A DNA stretch of 64,000 bases from the NCBI GenBank assembly GCA_027627225.1, contig CM051032.1:61316137-61380136 (forward strand), in the 5' to 3' direction. Origin of the DNA: Congeria kusceri (lineage: Eukaryota; Mollusca; Bivalvia; Myida; Dreissenidae). The notes under the pieces are model-generated. The model saw only the letters and a list, made by a program, of their open reading frames with translations, had not been told where the DNA came from and made no database searches. Position 1 is the first letter of the stretch. The number at the start of each line of letters is the position of its first letter. Both the position numbers and the translations under genes were made by a program. This document shows, piece after piece, positions 22,984-34,490 of the stretch.

Positions 22984-25900
22984 TGACATCTGCTTGCTGA
23001 ACAGATCGGGCTTGAAACTACATAATTGTTAGTACATGCATATTGTTTTCTCCAGGTCGCCTTCGAATAGTTTTTGTCTTCTTAAAACCATGTCCCCAAG
23101 TCCAAGATTGGCAGCATATTTACGCACTGTTAGTTAAAAATGTCTCCAAGATAAAGAAAATCAAAGACGTCTTGAAGTTGAATTTATAATTTATCTTCAG
23201 ATGTATATTTCACAGTTGGATATTTGTTTTATCAAGACGCTTTAGTTGAGTTTAGAAAAAAAGACAATACATAGACCTCTACATTTTATGATAAAATGTA
23301 AAATGATAACAGAGATTGTATATAATATGCCATGGTAAAAACTATAGGCAAATTTAGAATGAGATTGTAAACACTTTCACAATAAATTAACCAATCATTT
23401 ATATTTACAAAGGCTTATTACAATAAATTATTACTCGTTAGAGTTGTGTACATTGTGTTATGTACAGAAGTAAACTGTTTTATATGTTTAAATAATTAAT
23501 TAAATTTTATACATAATGAAACACAAGTAATAATACAATATTGAACAATGTATTTCCTTATATTTTTTGCATCCACAGTCTAAACAATGTTTTGACAGTC
23601 GGTGTGTATGTTTTGTCATCCGGTATTGTTTTTGGCAGGTACGTTTATTTTTCAATTACGCGTTGATCCACGTTTTTACTGGGTTTGGTCACATAAGATG
23701 TTTTCCGTTAGCGATTTCGCTCAAAACATTTAGCTTGTATGACGAAATACTGGTAGTTTATTGTTCTTGCGCATGTCCTTTCTTTACCAAGGCCTTTGTT
23801 CAATGTCATACAAAAGACGTGACTTTCGTTATTTCATAACACCGTACGTATTTGATAGTACAAGTAGTTTTATTTTTGAAGGTTCTTTGAATCAAAACAT
23901 GTAAACTGGAAAGAGAATAAACATTAATGATATTGTGTATATATATATATATATAATAACCGATTGTGTTCGTGATGCATATTGATACAAATCTTGCATA
24001 CCTTTTGTTGTGTCCTCCATAAGCTAAACACTTCACTTGCATTTCACGTTCAATTAACCTGAATACAAATATTTTTTAAAGAAAATACATGCATCATTTA
24101 TAAAATGGCGTTATTTTATTACGTTTACATGTTTTGCGAGTTCATATTAAGTAAACCTAAAAATGATATTAAGAAAGATTCACTCAATATCATTTTTAAG
24201 AGTTTGGGAATATCATGTCATCGGAGGTCATTGTCTGGCATAATAAACCTCATTGCCATCAATCGAAAATGTATGTTTTCAATAAAAAAAAATGTACATC
24301 AAAAGTTCAGTGCTGCAGCAGGAACAATAATAATAAAAATGTTATTTTTACCCTGTATTGTACAACCATGTACTTTTTTTTTAAATTTTAATAGCATCAG
24401 AACAGAACAGCGCACATGTACATAAAAAACGAGGTAAGAAATACAATATTTACGAAATTTTAATAGTTTTCCATTTCCAAAATAACAATATCGACAAAAT
24501 ATACTGCAGTATGGTAGTAACGTGATATTGTACATAATTATTTTCTATTTAGTCTTTGATCAGAAATAATATGTTCATATAGTTAAAAAAATGCAATATC
24601 GGAAAACGATTTTCTATTTCGAGTTGAAAACCGAAATTAAACATCAAAAGCAGGTAAAACTAAGTATTTTTTTCAAAGTAATTCAAGCATATACAGAAAG
24701 CATTAGTTTTTAGGAAAACACCTTCAGAGAATTTTACCAACATGGGTACTCATGGAATTTATCCTTTTTGTAATCATGTTCAAACAAATTCTTTATTGCA
24801 GGATTTGTACTCGATAAGATGTGTCAAGCACAACTGTCCAACCTAATTTCTAAACTCTTAAATCTACAAAAAGATGTGTAATGTGTGTACGTGCATTTGT
24901 CAGTGATAAACAAGATAACAGGGCCCGTTCGTATAAACAGATAGGCAAACAATCAAGTTTGGGAAACTTGTCCAAAGCTTATGTACATACGCGTATTTAT
25001 TGCATAATAAAGTGGGTATGATTGAATCAGCCATATTTTGTTTACACGACAATGTAATTAGTGCGATCAAAACGTTCGTGTATCGGTATTTCGGTTATTT
25101 GTTATTGTCTTCAAAGTGAATACATCCCACACGGTTGGACGCAAACAGCAGTTCATATGATTTTTGTGTTGTACATAGATTTTGGTGACGTTTGGTATTT
25201 TGCTCAAGCAATCTTTTTAAGACTGAAAAAAAAAACAATGTCACCGTCGTTGTTAACATTCTTTTGGCATTTAAATACCACGACTATTCTCACATTCGAC
25301 GATATCCAGGTGAAAACAGTAAACTCCCAAACGATATAAGTAACCTGTTGAAAACAATACATATCTTTACACGTAATATAGTCACTAAAACAAGGCATCA
25401 CATTTATTAATAAATAATAACATATGTGAAGGTATAATGTGTTATTTCTTACGTTTTCATATTAATGCTTTCATTGGAACTCCTGGTATAAAATATTTTA
25501 TTGAAATCATACATTTGTTGTTATATCCATTTCAATACACAGATTCTATCCAAACTGACCAGACTGTATCCAAAAAAACAGGTAGGTCATCAGGGTATTT
25601 TGTTCACTTTGCAGTTCGCAGTAACTGAGAACAATAACACAGATATGCATGAAACTTTAAAATACATACACTTCCTGCCATGGTTAGCTGACTAACCAAC
25701 GTAAAATATGTGTTTAAAAAAACAACAACCCAGGTACAGTTATATGTGTAACTAATGTCTAAGTAAACAAAAAAGCCGCATGTAAGTTATTGTAATCTGA
25801 GGTAAAAACCCAAAGTGATTTTTGAATGTAGATCTGCATACACATGGCTGTACAAAACTCAATTAAGCCAGCTAGGACATGCAAAAAATAATGCTTATTT

Positions 25901-26823
25901 ATAGTATATTTATTTCAGTGTACATATTGTGTCATTTTTCAGTCTGAATATTCGAAAAATACAAAATTATCATACGTTAATCAAGAGGCCTTATAGTTAA
26001 AAATAATAACGTAAAAATAAACTGCCGCGTGCTACTTTATGCCAAAATTCACAATTCGCAAGTGAACGACATTTGATTTATCACAGTGCTATCTCGAATT
26101 TGAAACTATATCAAAATAATAACATTGACTTAAGTATACTAATAATAATGATAATAATAATAACAGTAATAACACTAATACTAATAACAACAAAAACAAC
26201 AATGATGATAATAATAACAAATAACAATAATAATTTATATTCCTTGTTTCTTCCCTTTATTCCTGTTTTTTTTTGTTTTAATTGCAATAATTAAATGGTA
26301 TATAATACGCTTTATAATACTAAATATTTTTGTTACACGTTTTGTCTCATGCAAACATGTTTTATATACACATACGTCACTCATTGTACAGTGATATTGT
26401 GCGTATGCATACATGTTCTTAGGTTATACTAAGCCAGTCCATAAATTTTGAGAAGGATCGTCATCTAATGTTGTAAAAACTTGTGACCCAACCCTTTTCC
26501 TGTTCTTTTTGGAAACATGTCAATATTTATTATTTATAATGTCAACACAATGCTGTATGTGTATGTGTTTGTCACGTATATACATGAAAAGCAACAAAAT
26601 AGTATTAAACTAACACAAATATAATTTGATTCCATGCAAGGATTATAACAAATGCACAAATAGAACAACCGCTAAATAAAACGCATAAAACAAGTGTCTC
26701 TTAAAACAATCAAGCCCATACTCATTCTTATGCACTGTTAGAAACTGTAGGAAGCGTCTGTACAGAATATTGTTCCATCGAATCTGATTTTTCAATTCTC
26801 AACTCTCTACTGCATGAACATAT
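22984..26823. other. AT-rich intergenic stretch, no gene recognised
   Basis: Only simple repeats are clear: (TA)n at 23936-23953 and an ATAATAATGATAATAA-type run at 26140-26240. Open frames here are short and lack splice or family signals. Confidence 0.5.
26140..26240. repeat. Simple repeat, imperfect (ATA/ACA)n
   Basis: An imperfect trinucleotide run of AATAATAATGATAATAATAA type, drifting into AACAACAAAAACAACAATG. Low complexity. Confidence 0.85.
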
Positions 26824-27005
26824 TTAAGTCTGAACAAGACCATTACACGAATCGATCTGCCAAGCATCTCCCCTCTGGACCTTGTTTAATACACTTCTTT
26901 CACTAGTGTCCTCTATGGCATAACCAGATTCCATCACTCGGTGGCCGATATATTGAACACGGATACTCTGATCATTCATCCAGCAAGTAAAACCGACTAC
27001 CAGGT
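26824..27005 (-). CDS. Possible terminal exon of a C1q-like secreted protein
   Basis: A candidate exon with acceptor AATCTCACAG at 27006 codes for about 59 residues (LVVGFTCWMNDQSIRVQYIG...) and ends in TAA. The alternating pattern, and the RSVLNKVQRGDAWQ segment near the end, recall the late beta strands of C1q/TNF-like domains (VVLxLxxGDxV). Upstream exons were not found, because the Harbinger element and repeats intervene. It could equally be an orphan exon or a chance frame. Weak support. Confidence 0.3.
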
Positions 27006-27899
27006 CTGTGAGATTTATTACATTTAAAGACATGAAATAAAATACACACACGCCAAATCAACCTCAATAATATGACAAATGGTAGAATGTTATGGTAACC
27101 CATTTAAGAAAATTTTACACTTGTTCGTCCGATTATAAGATATTTAGCTGGTATGCGAGAAATTCATGTGTGCCGGGATCCGGAAATGAACCCGAATAGC
27201 CTAGGCGAGAAGATAATGGGGCGCTACCTACAAGATGCAAAACTACAAAAAACAATAATAAAATTTATAAAACAAAACAAAAATGTTAAAATTCAAATTG
27301 TAAGAAAATCAAGAGGCACATGAGTGTATCGCTCTACTGGCTTATTAAGAAAGGAGTATCAAAGGGAAAGGGCCCTGATGAGCCATGAAGGAAAAAATGA
27401 CCCGAGCTATAGCAGACATATTGTTTAAGGAATCAAAATAATTTTATGTATTTTGGTAGAAAACCACTCAAGTAACATTTATGTGAAATTATTTCGAAAT
27501 CAATCAGTGGTTTTTATGGTAGAGAACTACCCTAGGAACATTTCTGTGAAATTATTTTGAAATCAAAGTTTTCAAAATAGCCATATAAGGAAACAAGATA
27601 TATCTTTAAACAGATATTCGGCGTCTTTGTAATTTTGCAAATAAGGCATGTAAATTGAACTTCCAAAATAAATATTGAAAACCGTGTAACTTGGTATTTT
27701 TCCAATATTTATTCTGTCGCATGCCAAACTAGATTCAATGGCACACACTAATCAAATACCAAATCATAGGTTATGCCTCCTGACATACCCTTAAAATATT
27801 GTATTTGACGTTACTAAGTCTGACATAACCTTAAAATATTGTATTTGACGTTACTAAGTCTGACATAAAGGCCCGGTCACACAGCGATTTACGGCTTAA

Positions 27900-28330
27900 T
27901 CACGGCCACAACTCGTCAAAAATTGATCTCTCGTGAAGCAGACGATGTTGTTCGCGTTGATGTCGAGTTTAAGACGATCTAAAGTCGATGTTCAGACGTG
28001 GCAGGACGCGGGGAAAATTCGGAACGGCGTTAGACGCGGAAAAAAGTTTTGAACTGCTCAAAACTTTATACCGCGGACAACCACGGGTGATACACGTGGT
28101 AAAGACGTGCAACACGCGTGAAACACACGTGATAATCCGTGTTCCGGCAGTGATTAAAACTTTGGAAGACGCAGTAAGACGCGAAAGTTTAGCGGGCTGT
28201 CACGGGCAGAGCACGGTCATCGGACGGGTGTTACGCGTTGGTATCAAGGGAAATGGCGTGTGTTTTGCGGCTTATCACTGACAAGTGGGGTTTTCCGCGC
28301 ACATAGCACTACCTAAGACCGTTTAAACGA
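27900..28330. promoter_or_regulatory. Left subterminal region rich in ACGTG motifs
   Basis: Just inside the left inverted repeat, ACGTG/CACGT or near variants recur many times (for example ACACGTGGTAAAGACGTGC, CACACGTGATAATCCGTG). The right subterminal region (33380-33660) has the same style (CACGTACAAAGCACGTAC). Clustered subterminal motifs are usual transposase or helper binding sites; that role is inferred here. Confidence 0.45.
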
Positions 28331-28449
28331 CGTCTCGAACAAGTGCTAAATACGAATGTTCACTGCCTAATCACGTCTGATTTGCGGCATATAAATACAG
28401 CAATTTTCTTAGACTTTGGCATTCTCAGTCTAGATGTCACGGGGTGAAC

Positions 28450-29751
28450 ATGAACCTTCAACGCCGTGATGTTCTCATCTTTATGCTCCAGCACCAGCAG
28501 AACCAACTGATACAGGCCCAACATATCCTTGCTAAGAGAAGTAGAAGGAGGAGGAGGAGGAGGGTGGTACGGAATATCTGGGTGCGTGACTGGATTGCGA
28601 GGAGACCTCAGCTGGGGCTTTACGACTGTCTCATGGTCGAGCTGCGTAACGAAGATCCAAGAGCCTTTCAGAACTTTATGAGGATGCCTCCTGCGATGTA
28701 CGATGAAATTGTGCAGAGACTGACACCAGCCCTTACCAAGGAGACCTCCAACTGGAGAGCACCCCTTGCACCAGGACTCAAGGTTGCTATCACCCTGAGG
28801 CACCTTGCCTCTGGCTCCAAGTACCGTGAGATGCAATACGCCTGGAGGGTCCCCCACAACACCATAAGTCTGGTGGTGCGTGAAGTCTGTGAGGCCATCG
28901 TCCACGAGTATGCTCATGAGATGCTCTCGCCGCCAGACACTGAGGCCCAGTGGCGCCAGTTAGCTGATGATTGGTACCACAGATGGAATTTTCCGCATGT
29001 GATTGGGGCTATAGATGGGAAGCATATTGCGTGTAAAGCTCCTGCCAACACTGGGTCCGACTACTTCAACTATAAAGGCTTCTTCAGTGTTATCCTCCTA
29101 GCAGTCGTGTCTTCTGACTACAAGTTCCTGTGGATAGACGTAAGCGGCAAGGGGTCCTCCTCTGATGCCCACATCTACAATGAAAGTGAGTTCAAGGAGG
29201 GTCTGCAGAACAATGACATCGCGGGCTTCCCAGAGCCGGATCCGCTGCCAGGTGACACACAGGATGTACCCTACTTCCTAGTAGGTGACGATGCGTTCGG
29301 ACTACGGACCTACATGATGAAGCCCTACGCTAACAGGGACATGACCAGGGAGCAAAGGATATTTAACTATAGACTGTCGCGGGCCAGACGGGTAGTTGAA
29401 AATACGTTCGGGATCCTCGCCAACAGATTTCAAGTTCTTCTGACTACTATGATGCATAAAGCTGATACCGTCAGACTGCTGGTCAAGGCGTGCGTACTCC
29501 TTCACAACCTGATGAGAACACGTTACCCGGTGATGCAGAACAGGCTGTTGGACTGGGAGCGTCCAGATGGAGCCCTGGTGCTTGGTGCTTGGCGAGAAGG
29601 CAGGAACCTTGAAGACACGATGCCTGATAGAGTACCAGGACCCAACAGAGATGTCAGGCTAGCCAAGGCCCAGAGGAACCTCATCATGCAGTGGTGTAAC
29701 TCGCCCGCTGGAAGGGTGCCGTGGCAAGATGACATGCTCCTCCCCCATTAG
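28450..29751 (+). CDS. Harbinger DDE transposase (HARBI1-like nuclease)
   Basis: Uninterrupted 433-residue frame from the first ATG (28450; an in-frame GTG lies two codons earlier), ending TAG. It is the nuclease/transposase of PIF/Harbinger elements, which excises and integrates the element together with a Myb-like partner. Visible: arginine-rich patch SRRRRRRR near 31-38, helix-turn-helix-like region 65-150, and catalytic candidates D189 in AIDGKH, D280 in VGDDAF and E317 in RRVVENTFG (DDE_4 family pattern). Codon use and GC content are higher than in the flanks. An AATAAA lies near 29862. It appears intact. Confidence 0.95.
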   Translation: MNLQRRDVLIFMLQHQQNQLIQAQHILAKRSRRRRRRRVVRNIWVRDWIARRPQLGLYDCLMVELRNEDPRAFQNFMRMPPAMYDEIVQRLTPALTKETSNWRAPLAPGLKVAITLRHLASGSKYREMQYAWRVPHNTISLVVREVCEAIVHEYAHEMLSPPDTEAQWRQLADDWYHRWNFPHVIGAIDGKHIACKAPANTGSDYFNYKGFFSVILLAVVSSDYKFLWIDVSGKGSSSDAHIYNESEFKEGLQNNDIAGFPEPDPLPGDTQDVPYFLVGDDAFGLRTYMMKPYANRDMTREQRIFNYRLSRARRVVENTFGILANRFQVLLTTMMHKADTVRLLVKACVLLHNLMRTRYPVMQNRLLDWERPDGALVLGAWREGRNLEDTMPDRVPGPNRDVRLAKAQRNLIMQWCNSPAGRVPWQDDMLLPH

Positions 29752-30377
29752 CTATGTTTATTGATCATGTTAGTTAGGGAAGCTGGAGCACTGATATGCA
29801 AATGTTGATGTAATCATGATGTTTGCTATATGTACTGTTGACATTACATGTTGTATTAAAGTAATAAATTGAAATGTAACCTGTGTTTGGCAGTTTTGAC
29901 TTTAAATAGTAGATTGAAACTAAATTAAAACTCTAGATTATAGAAGTATTTAATTGTGAATTGGAATAAATAAACTTTTCATATATTACATTTAAATACA
30001 AAAAAATAAAGATAGCAAACATAAAAATATAAAGTACATATGAAATGAGCAGTTTGTACATGTACACGTGCAATAAATCTAGAAACATTGTTTACTAGCA
30101 TTTCACATTACTACTCAAATTTTGTTAAAGATGCCGGACCGGTAACTAAAGGTCAAGTTTGTTTACATGTATAATTTTAAACAATGAATTGACAATGCTT
30201 TGAATTTCCTTCAACATGTATAAAGCCAAAATGAAAACATTAAGGTTTTTCAAAAACATAGAGAAAATAAACATTTTCGGAAAAAAAGCTGCTAGATTTT
30301 ATCTCATGTTTGTTTACATTTTGTGTGTGTTTTAATCAGTGGTATGAATAGGTTAACTCATCAAATTATAGGTATAA

Positions 30378-30447
30378 GCCATCATAGCTCAGTGGTAGTG
30401 CTCGTCTCGTAACTCGGAGGTTATGGGTTCGAATCCCACCAAAGGCA
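30378..30447 (+). tRNA. tRNA-like sequence (Thr-CGT-like) inside Harbinger, probably a pseudogene
   Basis: Box A (TAGCTCAGTGGTAG) and box B (GGTTCGAATCCC) of a type-I tRNA are perfect, and CTCGTAA would be the anticodon loop of a threonine tRNA. The T stem is mostly paired, but the acceptor stem has several mismatches and the anticodon stem is poor, so I read it as a tRNA pseudogene or detached SINE head. No SINE body follows. Confidence 0.55.
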
Positions 30448-31047
30448 TGGAAATTTATTTTGTTCTTGTATAATGAGACTCAGGAAATGTTTTGATAAAC
30501 AACATAATCAACGTTTATATTTTGAAATAGGTCTCAATCAATCTTGTTGCATTGTTATTCTATATTAGGTTGCAACATATAGTGGTATATTCATCCTAAA
30601 ATAGTGACCTCGACTTACCGGTCCAGCATGACTGTTCAAATTACCATGGGTATTATGTTGTTTTTGTTGAGTATGATGTAGGCGCTATAACAATAATTAT
30701 ACTACATGCTTAAGTTCTGTAAAGACGCCAATCATCAGTGGTATTCTGTAGAAATATTATGACGCATAGAACATAATAATCGATTTTAACAAAGTAATCC
30801 TTAACAAATTCTGAGTAAAAATAATCTGATAAAGGAAGATTATTATTATTTTATTAGTTTATTATTTCTATGCTGTACTTCAGCTAATAACATCAAAAGC
30901 AAACATTAAAATTAGAGTCAAAGCAATTGAGATTTAGCACAAAGTATCATTCACAAACATGTCATCATATCAATTAGAATTATTGAGCCAGATTGACCTG
31001 ATCCTCGAAGAATATATTCACTTATATATATTATTCACGATATAAAG

Positions 31048-33254
31048 CTACGGCTGCAGTGGGTTCTCCTGTTCATCGCCTTGCTGCCGACCTTGCGGTT
31101 GGTCTAGAGAGGGCACATCAAGTAATGAACTTATCCCAGGGGTGGAGTTGATCGGCGAGATATTTGCAAGAGGTGTGGATTGGCTGAACTCTGGAGTATT
31201 GAGAAGAGACGTGTAGGTTTGCTGTTGTGCCTGGAAAATGTTTTGCGGCTGCTCCTGCTGTTGCGGCTGCTGCGGGGGGTAGGTGGGCTGCTGATTACAG
31301 AACTGCTTTGTTGTAGGAGAGGTTGTAGTAGCAGTCTGCAGCACGGTGGGGAACGAGGTCTGCTGCACGAAGCTGCCGTACTGCTGGTGCTGGGGGTTGT
31401 GCTGCTGGAAGTACTGCTGGCAGCTGGAGGGCTGGCCGAAGGACTGAGTGAACTGCTGCCTGAAGGGCTGGGGGAGAGGCTTGGAAGATGCGCAGGCTAT
31501 GGGTGCTGACACGGCCTGAGCTGTTCTGGCCCATAAGGTGGATGGCTGTTCACTGTCACCAGGCTGACGGCGCCTGTCCTGGCGCACTATGTCAAAGATC
31601 AACTCCTTCATCTCGTTGTACTGCTGCTGGGGAGCTGTCCTCAGGGTGTCAGCAACAAACCGTACGAAGGGCTCACGGTCAGTCTGGGGCCTCTCCTCCA
31701 CAAGCTTCTCCAGGAGGGCTTGGTTGGCCTGCATAATGGCGCTGAGGTCTCGCATCCAGGTGCCTTCCTCCTCCTGGCACTCTTCCCCCCTCCTCCTCTT
31801 GTCACGCTTGCGGCTGGACTTGGACGTGGTCTGAAAAGTATAGGCCTGGTCAACAGCTGCGGACTCTATGTCCTCGAGGACGTGAGCCTGACTGTCATCG
31901 TCAGAGTCCACTGAGGGGGGTGGACGCGAGACCGTGGACGTGGCAGCGGCAGAGGCAGTAGGGACCCGGGCCAGAGTGACGAGGGGATCCCCGGTGTCAT
32001 TTGGGATGGAACCTGAAAGGTTTAAGACGTTTATTTAAGAAATGACCGCCGCGTGTTGCACTTGTATCGAGGTATGAACAACATTGAGGCTGTTTAATTT
32101 AAGTGAGACCCGAGGAGGGGTTTCACTAAAAATTAAACTGTTCATACCTCGATACAAGTGCAACATGCGGCCGTTTTTTCTTATATTTATATTCACTAAA
32201 TAGATCTAAACAACATTATTCTTACTCTTGTCAGTGTATTTAAAAAAAAAAGAGCAGACAGCGATCTGAAGAAATTCAAAACACAGTTGAAATCAATGTA
32301 ATTAAATGTACTGACCTTTGTAGAAGCCACAGTGTTGCAGGACCCAGGTCTCCCTCTCTGTGAGCATCTTGGTCGCCTGGCCACTAGTCTTCTTCGAGAG
32401 CCTCACATACCAGTCCTTTATTCCTTTCCACCACTGCTCTAGGTGCTCCACATTGATCCCCAGCTCTTGGGCCTTCATCTCCCAGGCAGCCCTCTTCTGC
32501 TGTAGCCTTTCTTGCTTCGCATCCAGAGGTAGCAGTTGGCCTTCAGCCACTCTAGAACGTCCTCCTCTATAGCAGCGTCAAGGCTCCAGTCCTTCTTGGG
32601 GGCCTTGAAGGCAGCCTTCGCCTTACCCTTGCCATGTCCACGTCCACGGCCCTTGCCTACGAGTACTGGTTCTTCCTCCTCGACTTGGGGAGGAGGAGTA
32701 GAAGGCATCACTTCTTCCACAATGAGTGTTTCTCCCTCCTCAAGGGCTTGGGGGGCGACTTCTCCAAGCTCCATGGGTGCCTCAGGGGCAGCAGCAGGGG
32801 TGTCAACAGAGGTAGGGGTAATGGTGGCAGCAGTGGTGGTGGCAGGAGGGATGGAAGCAGGGGTGGCGACAGGGGTAGCACCTGAACATGAAAAATAAAT
32901 TCATTAAGTGACAATTTATTTAGTTACTTGCTTCTAATTTTCATTCGAAATGTAAATTTGAAAGTAACAAAATTTGCAAATGAAAAGACAGTGAATTGAT
33001 TAAAATAAAATGTACTGACCATCAACAGCAGCCTCCGCTTCTCCAGGAGCAACAGGGTCAGTATCAGCCTGAGGGCCAGGGTCTGGACTGGCAGCATCAG
33101 CAGGAGGAGCATGGACCTCGGCCTGGGCCTGGACATGAACCGTTACCTGGGCCTGTGAGGCTTGAAGAGCCTCATCCTCAGCTGGGGCCTTGGCCTTGAT
33201 CTTCGTATACTTAGTTGGCCTCTTCTTTGCAGGGGAACCCTTCTTTCTGGGCAT
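31048..33254 (-). pseudogene. Harbinger Myb/SANT-like helper protein, 3 exons, one-base frameshift
   Basis: Exons: 33020-33254 (ATG, MPRKKGSPAKKRPTKYTK), 32316-32881, 31048-32012 (ends ENPLQP, TAG). All junctions are GT-AG in phase 1. Exon 2 is 566 nt where a multiple of 3 was needed after phase correction (563 = 3x187+2), and the frame visibly switches near 32520-32524, after EEDVLEWLKAN and before DAKQERLQQKRAAWEMK. This indicates loss of a single base. The region WLKAN...WWKGIKDWYVRLSKK looks like the trihelix/SANT fold used by Harbinger helpers for DNA binding and nuclear import. Exon 3 is glutamine/proline-rich. Both introns begin GTCAGTACATTT. Confidence 0.85.
32037..32182. repeat. Foldback with 44-bp arms in helper intron 2
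   Basis: Arms of about 44 bp (AAGAAATGACCGCCGCGTGT... and its inverted partner ending ACGGCCGCATG...) share the core TTGCACTTGTATCGAGGTAT exactly and enclose about 58 bp. It fills about half of a 303-bp intron. It may be a nested MITE or an RNA hairpin. Confidence 0.8.
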
Positions 33255-34490
33255 TATTAAATTGAGAACAGCGAACGAACTTGGACTGTAGAAGATCGGC
33301 AACTGTGAGGACCAGCCGTGCGCGGCCGCTTTTATACGTGGCAAGCTGCGCTTCCGACGAGGCCGAGCCGTGATTGGGCAGTGCTATGGCAGTGGAGTTC
33401 CCGTTTTACGTGATCAGCAGTGCTCCAGACGCGATAAGGCCGCGGCTAGCCGTGGTAACTTGCCTCTTTTTTCCCCGCGTTTAAACACGCGCGAACCTAT
33501 TTCTAACCTTACACGTGGCTGGAAGTGGTTAGCCGTGCTTAGGCAGTGGAACAGCCGCCGACGGCCAGACCACGTACAAAGCACGTACAAAGCACAGCCA
33601 AGCCAACATTGACCAGAAATTACCACGTACGACCACGTCCACCAGATTTTCAAAACTTTTTGTACGTGATTAAGCCGTAATGCGCTGTGTGACCGGGCCT
33701 TAACCTTAAAATATTGTATTTGACGTTGCTAAGTCTGACATAACCTTAAAATATTGTATTTGACATTACTAAGCCTGACATAACCTTATGTATTTGACGT
33801 TACTAAGTATGACATAACCTTAAAATATTGTATTTGACGTTACTTAGTCTGACATAACCTTAAAATATTGTATTTGACGTTACTAAGTCTGACATAACCT
33901 TAAAATATTGTATTTGACGTTACTAAGTCTGACATAACCTTAAAATATTGTATTTAACGTTACTAAGTTTCAAAGTTTTCAATATATCCATATAAGGAAA
34001 AATGGCCCCGCCACCTGACGGTCAGGTTTTAAACGAACCGGAAGCATTTGAGCAACTTTGGTCTAGAACCATTGAGGGAAAATTTCTGTTACATTATTTC
34101 CAAATGCAACCAGTGGTTTCTGACAAGATTTTCTAAGTTTTCAATATAGCCATAAAAGGAAAAATGGCCCCGCACCCTGACGGCCATATGTTTCAACAAA
34201 CCGGAGCCACATGACACATTTGTCAGAAAACCACACAAGGAACAATCTGTGAAAGTATAAGAAAATCCACTCAGCGACTTATGAGATGTTTAAATAGTTT
34301 TCTCTATATATCTCTGGCGGCCATCTTGTGCAGCGGAGCAAAAACCATTTGAGAATCCTTGGCAGAGGACCACCCAAGGAGCATTTCTTAAAAGTTTCAT
34401 GAAAGTCGGCCTAACGGTTCCAGAGGAGAGGTCGTTTAAGGAAAAGGTTTACACACCCACGCTCGCACACACTGACGCACGTCAGTGGAG

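Larger units (their letters stand above)
27869..33700 (+). mobile_element. PIF/Harbinger DNA transposon, full length
   Basis: 5832 bp with terminal inverted repeats AGGCCCGGTCACACAGCG... (the inner part TTACGGCTTAATCACG also matches) and the 3-bp target duplication TAA (27866-27868, 33701-33703), as is typical of PIF/Harbinger. It encodes a DDE transposase on plus (28450-29751) and, convergently, a Myb/SANT-like protein on minus (31048-33254). It also carries a tRNA-like sequence (30378-30447) and a foldback in a helper intron (32037-32182). Subterminal regions are rich in ACGTG/CACGT motifs. The helper is frameshifted, so the copy is probably not autonomous. Confidence 0.95.
27779..33969. 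repeat. 40-bp minisatellite interrupted by the Harbinger insertion
   Basis: The unit CTGACATAACCTTAAAATAT + TGTATTTGACGTTACTAAGT is repeated about twice at 27779-27868 and about seven times at 33701-33969. The transposon sits between the two blocks at a TAA inside the unit. One right-hand unit is shortened (CATAACCTTATGTATTTG). Confidence 0.9.
27310..34490. repeat. Older dispersed repeat split by a minisatellite and by Harbinger
   Basis: The left part (27310-27760, AAGAGGCACATGAGTGTATC..., CCTAGGAACATTTCTGTGAA) and right part (33970-34490, GGCCCCGCCACCTGACGG, CAGTGGTTTCTGACAAGATT) belong to the family also seen at 45900-46400. Between them lie the 40-bp minisatellite and, within it, the Harbinger element. 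Confidence 0.6.

Noticed and set aside
26140..26240. Possible CRISPR-like or spaced repeat
   Set aside because: Simple trinucleotide low-complexity sequence without unique spacers; the window is eukaryotic.
31180..31914. Plus-strand frames rich in L/G/S over the Harbinger helper exon
   Set aside because: Antisense of the Q/P-rich exon 3 of the helper gene.
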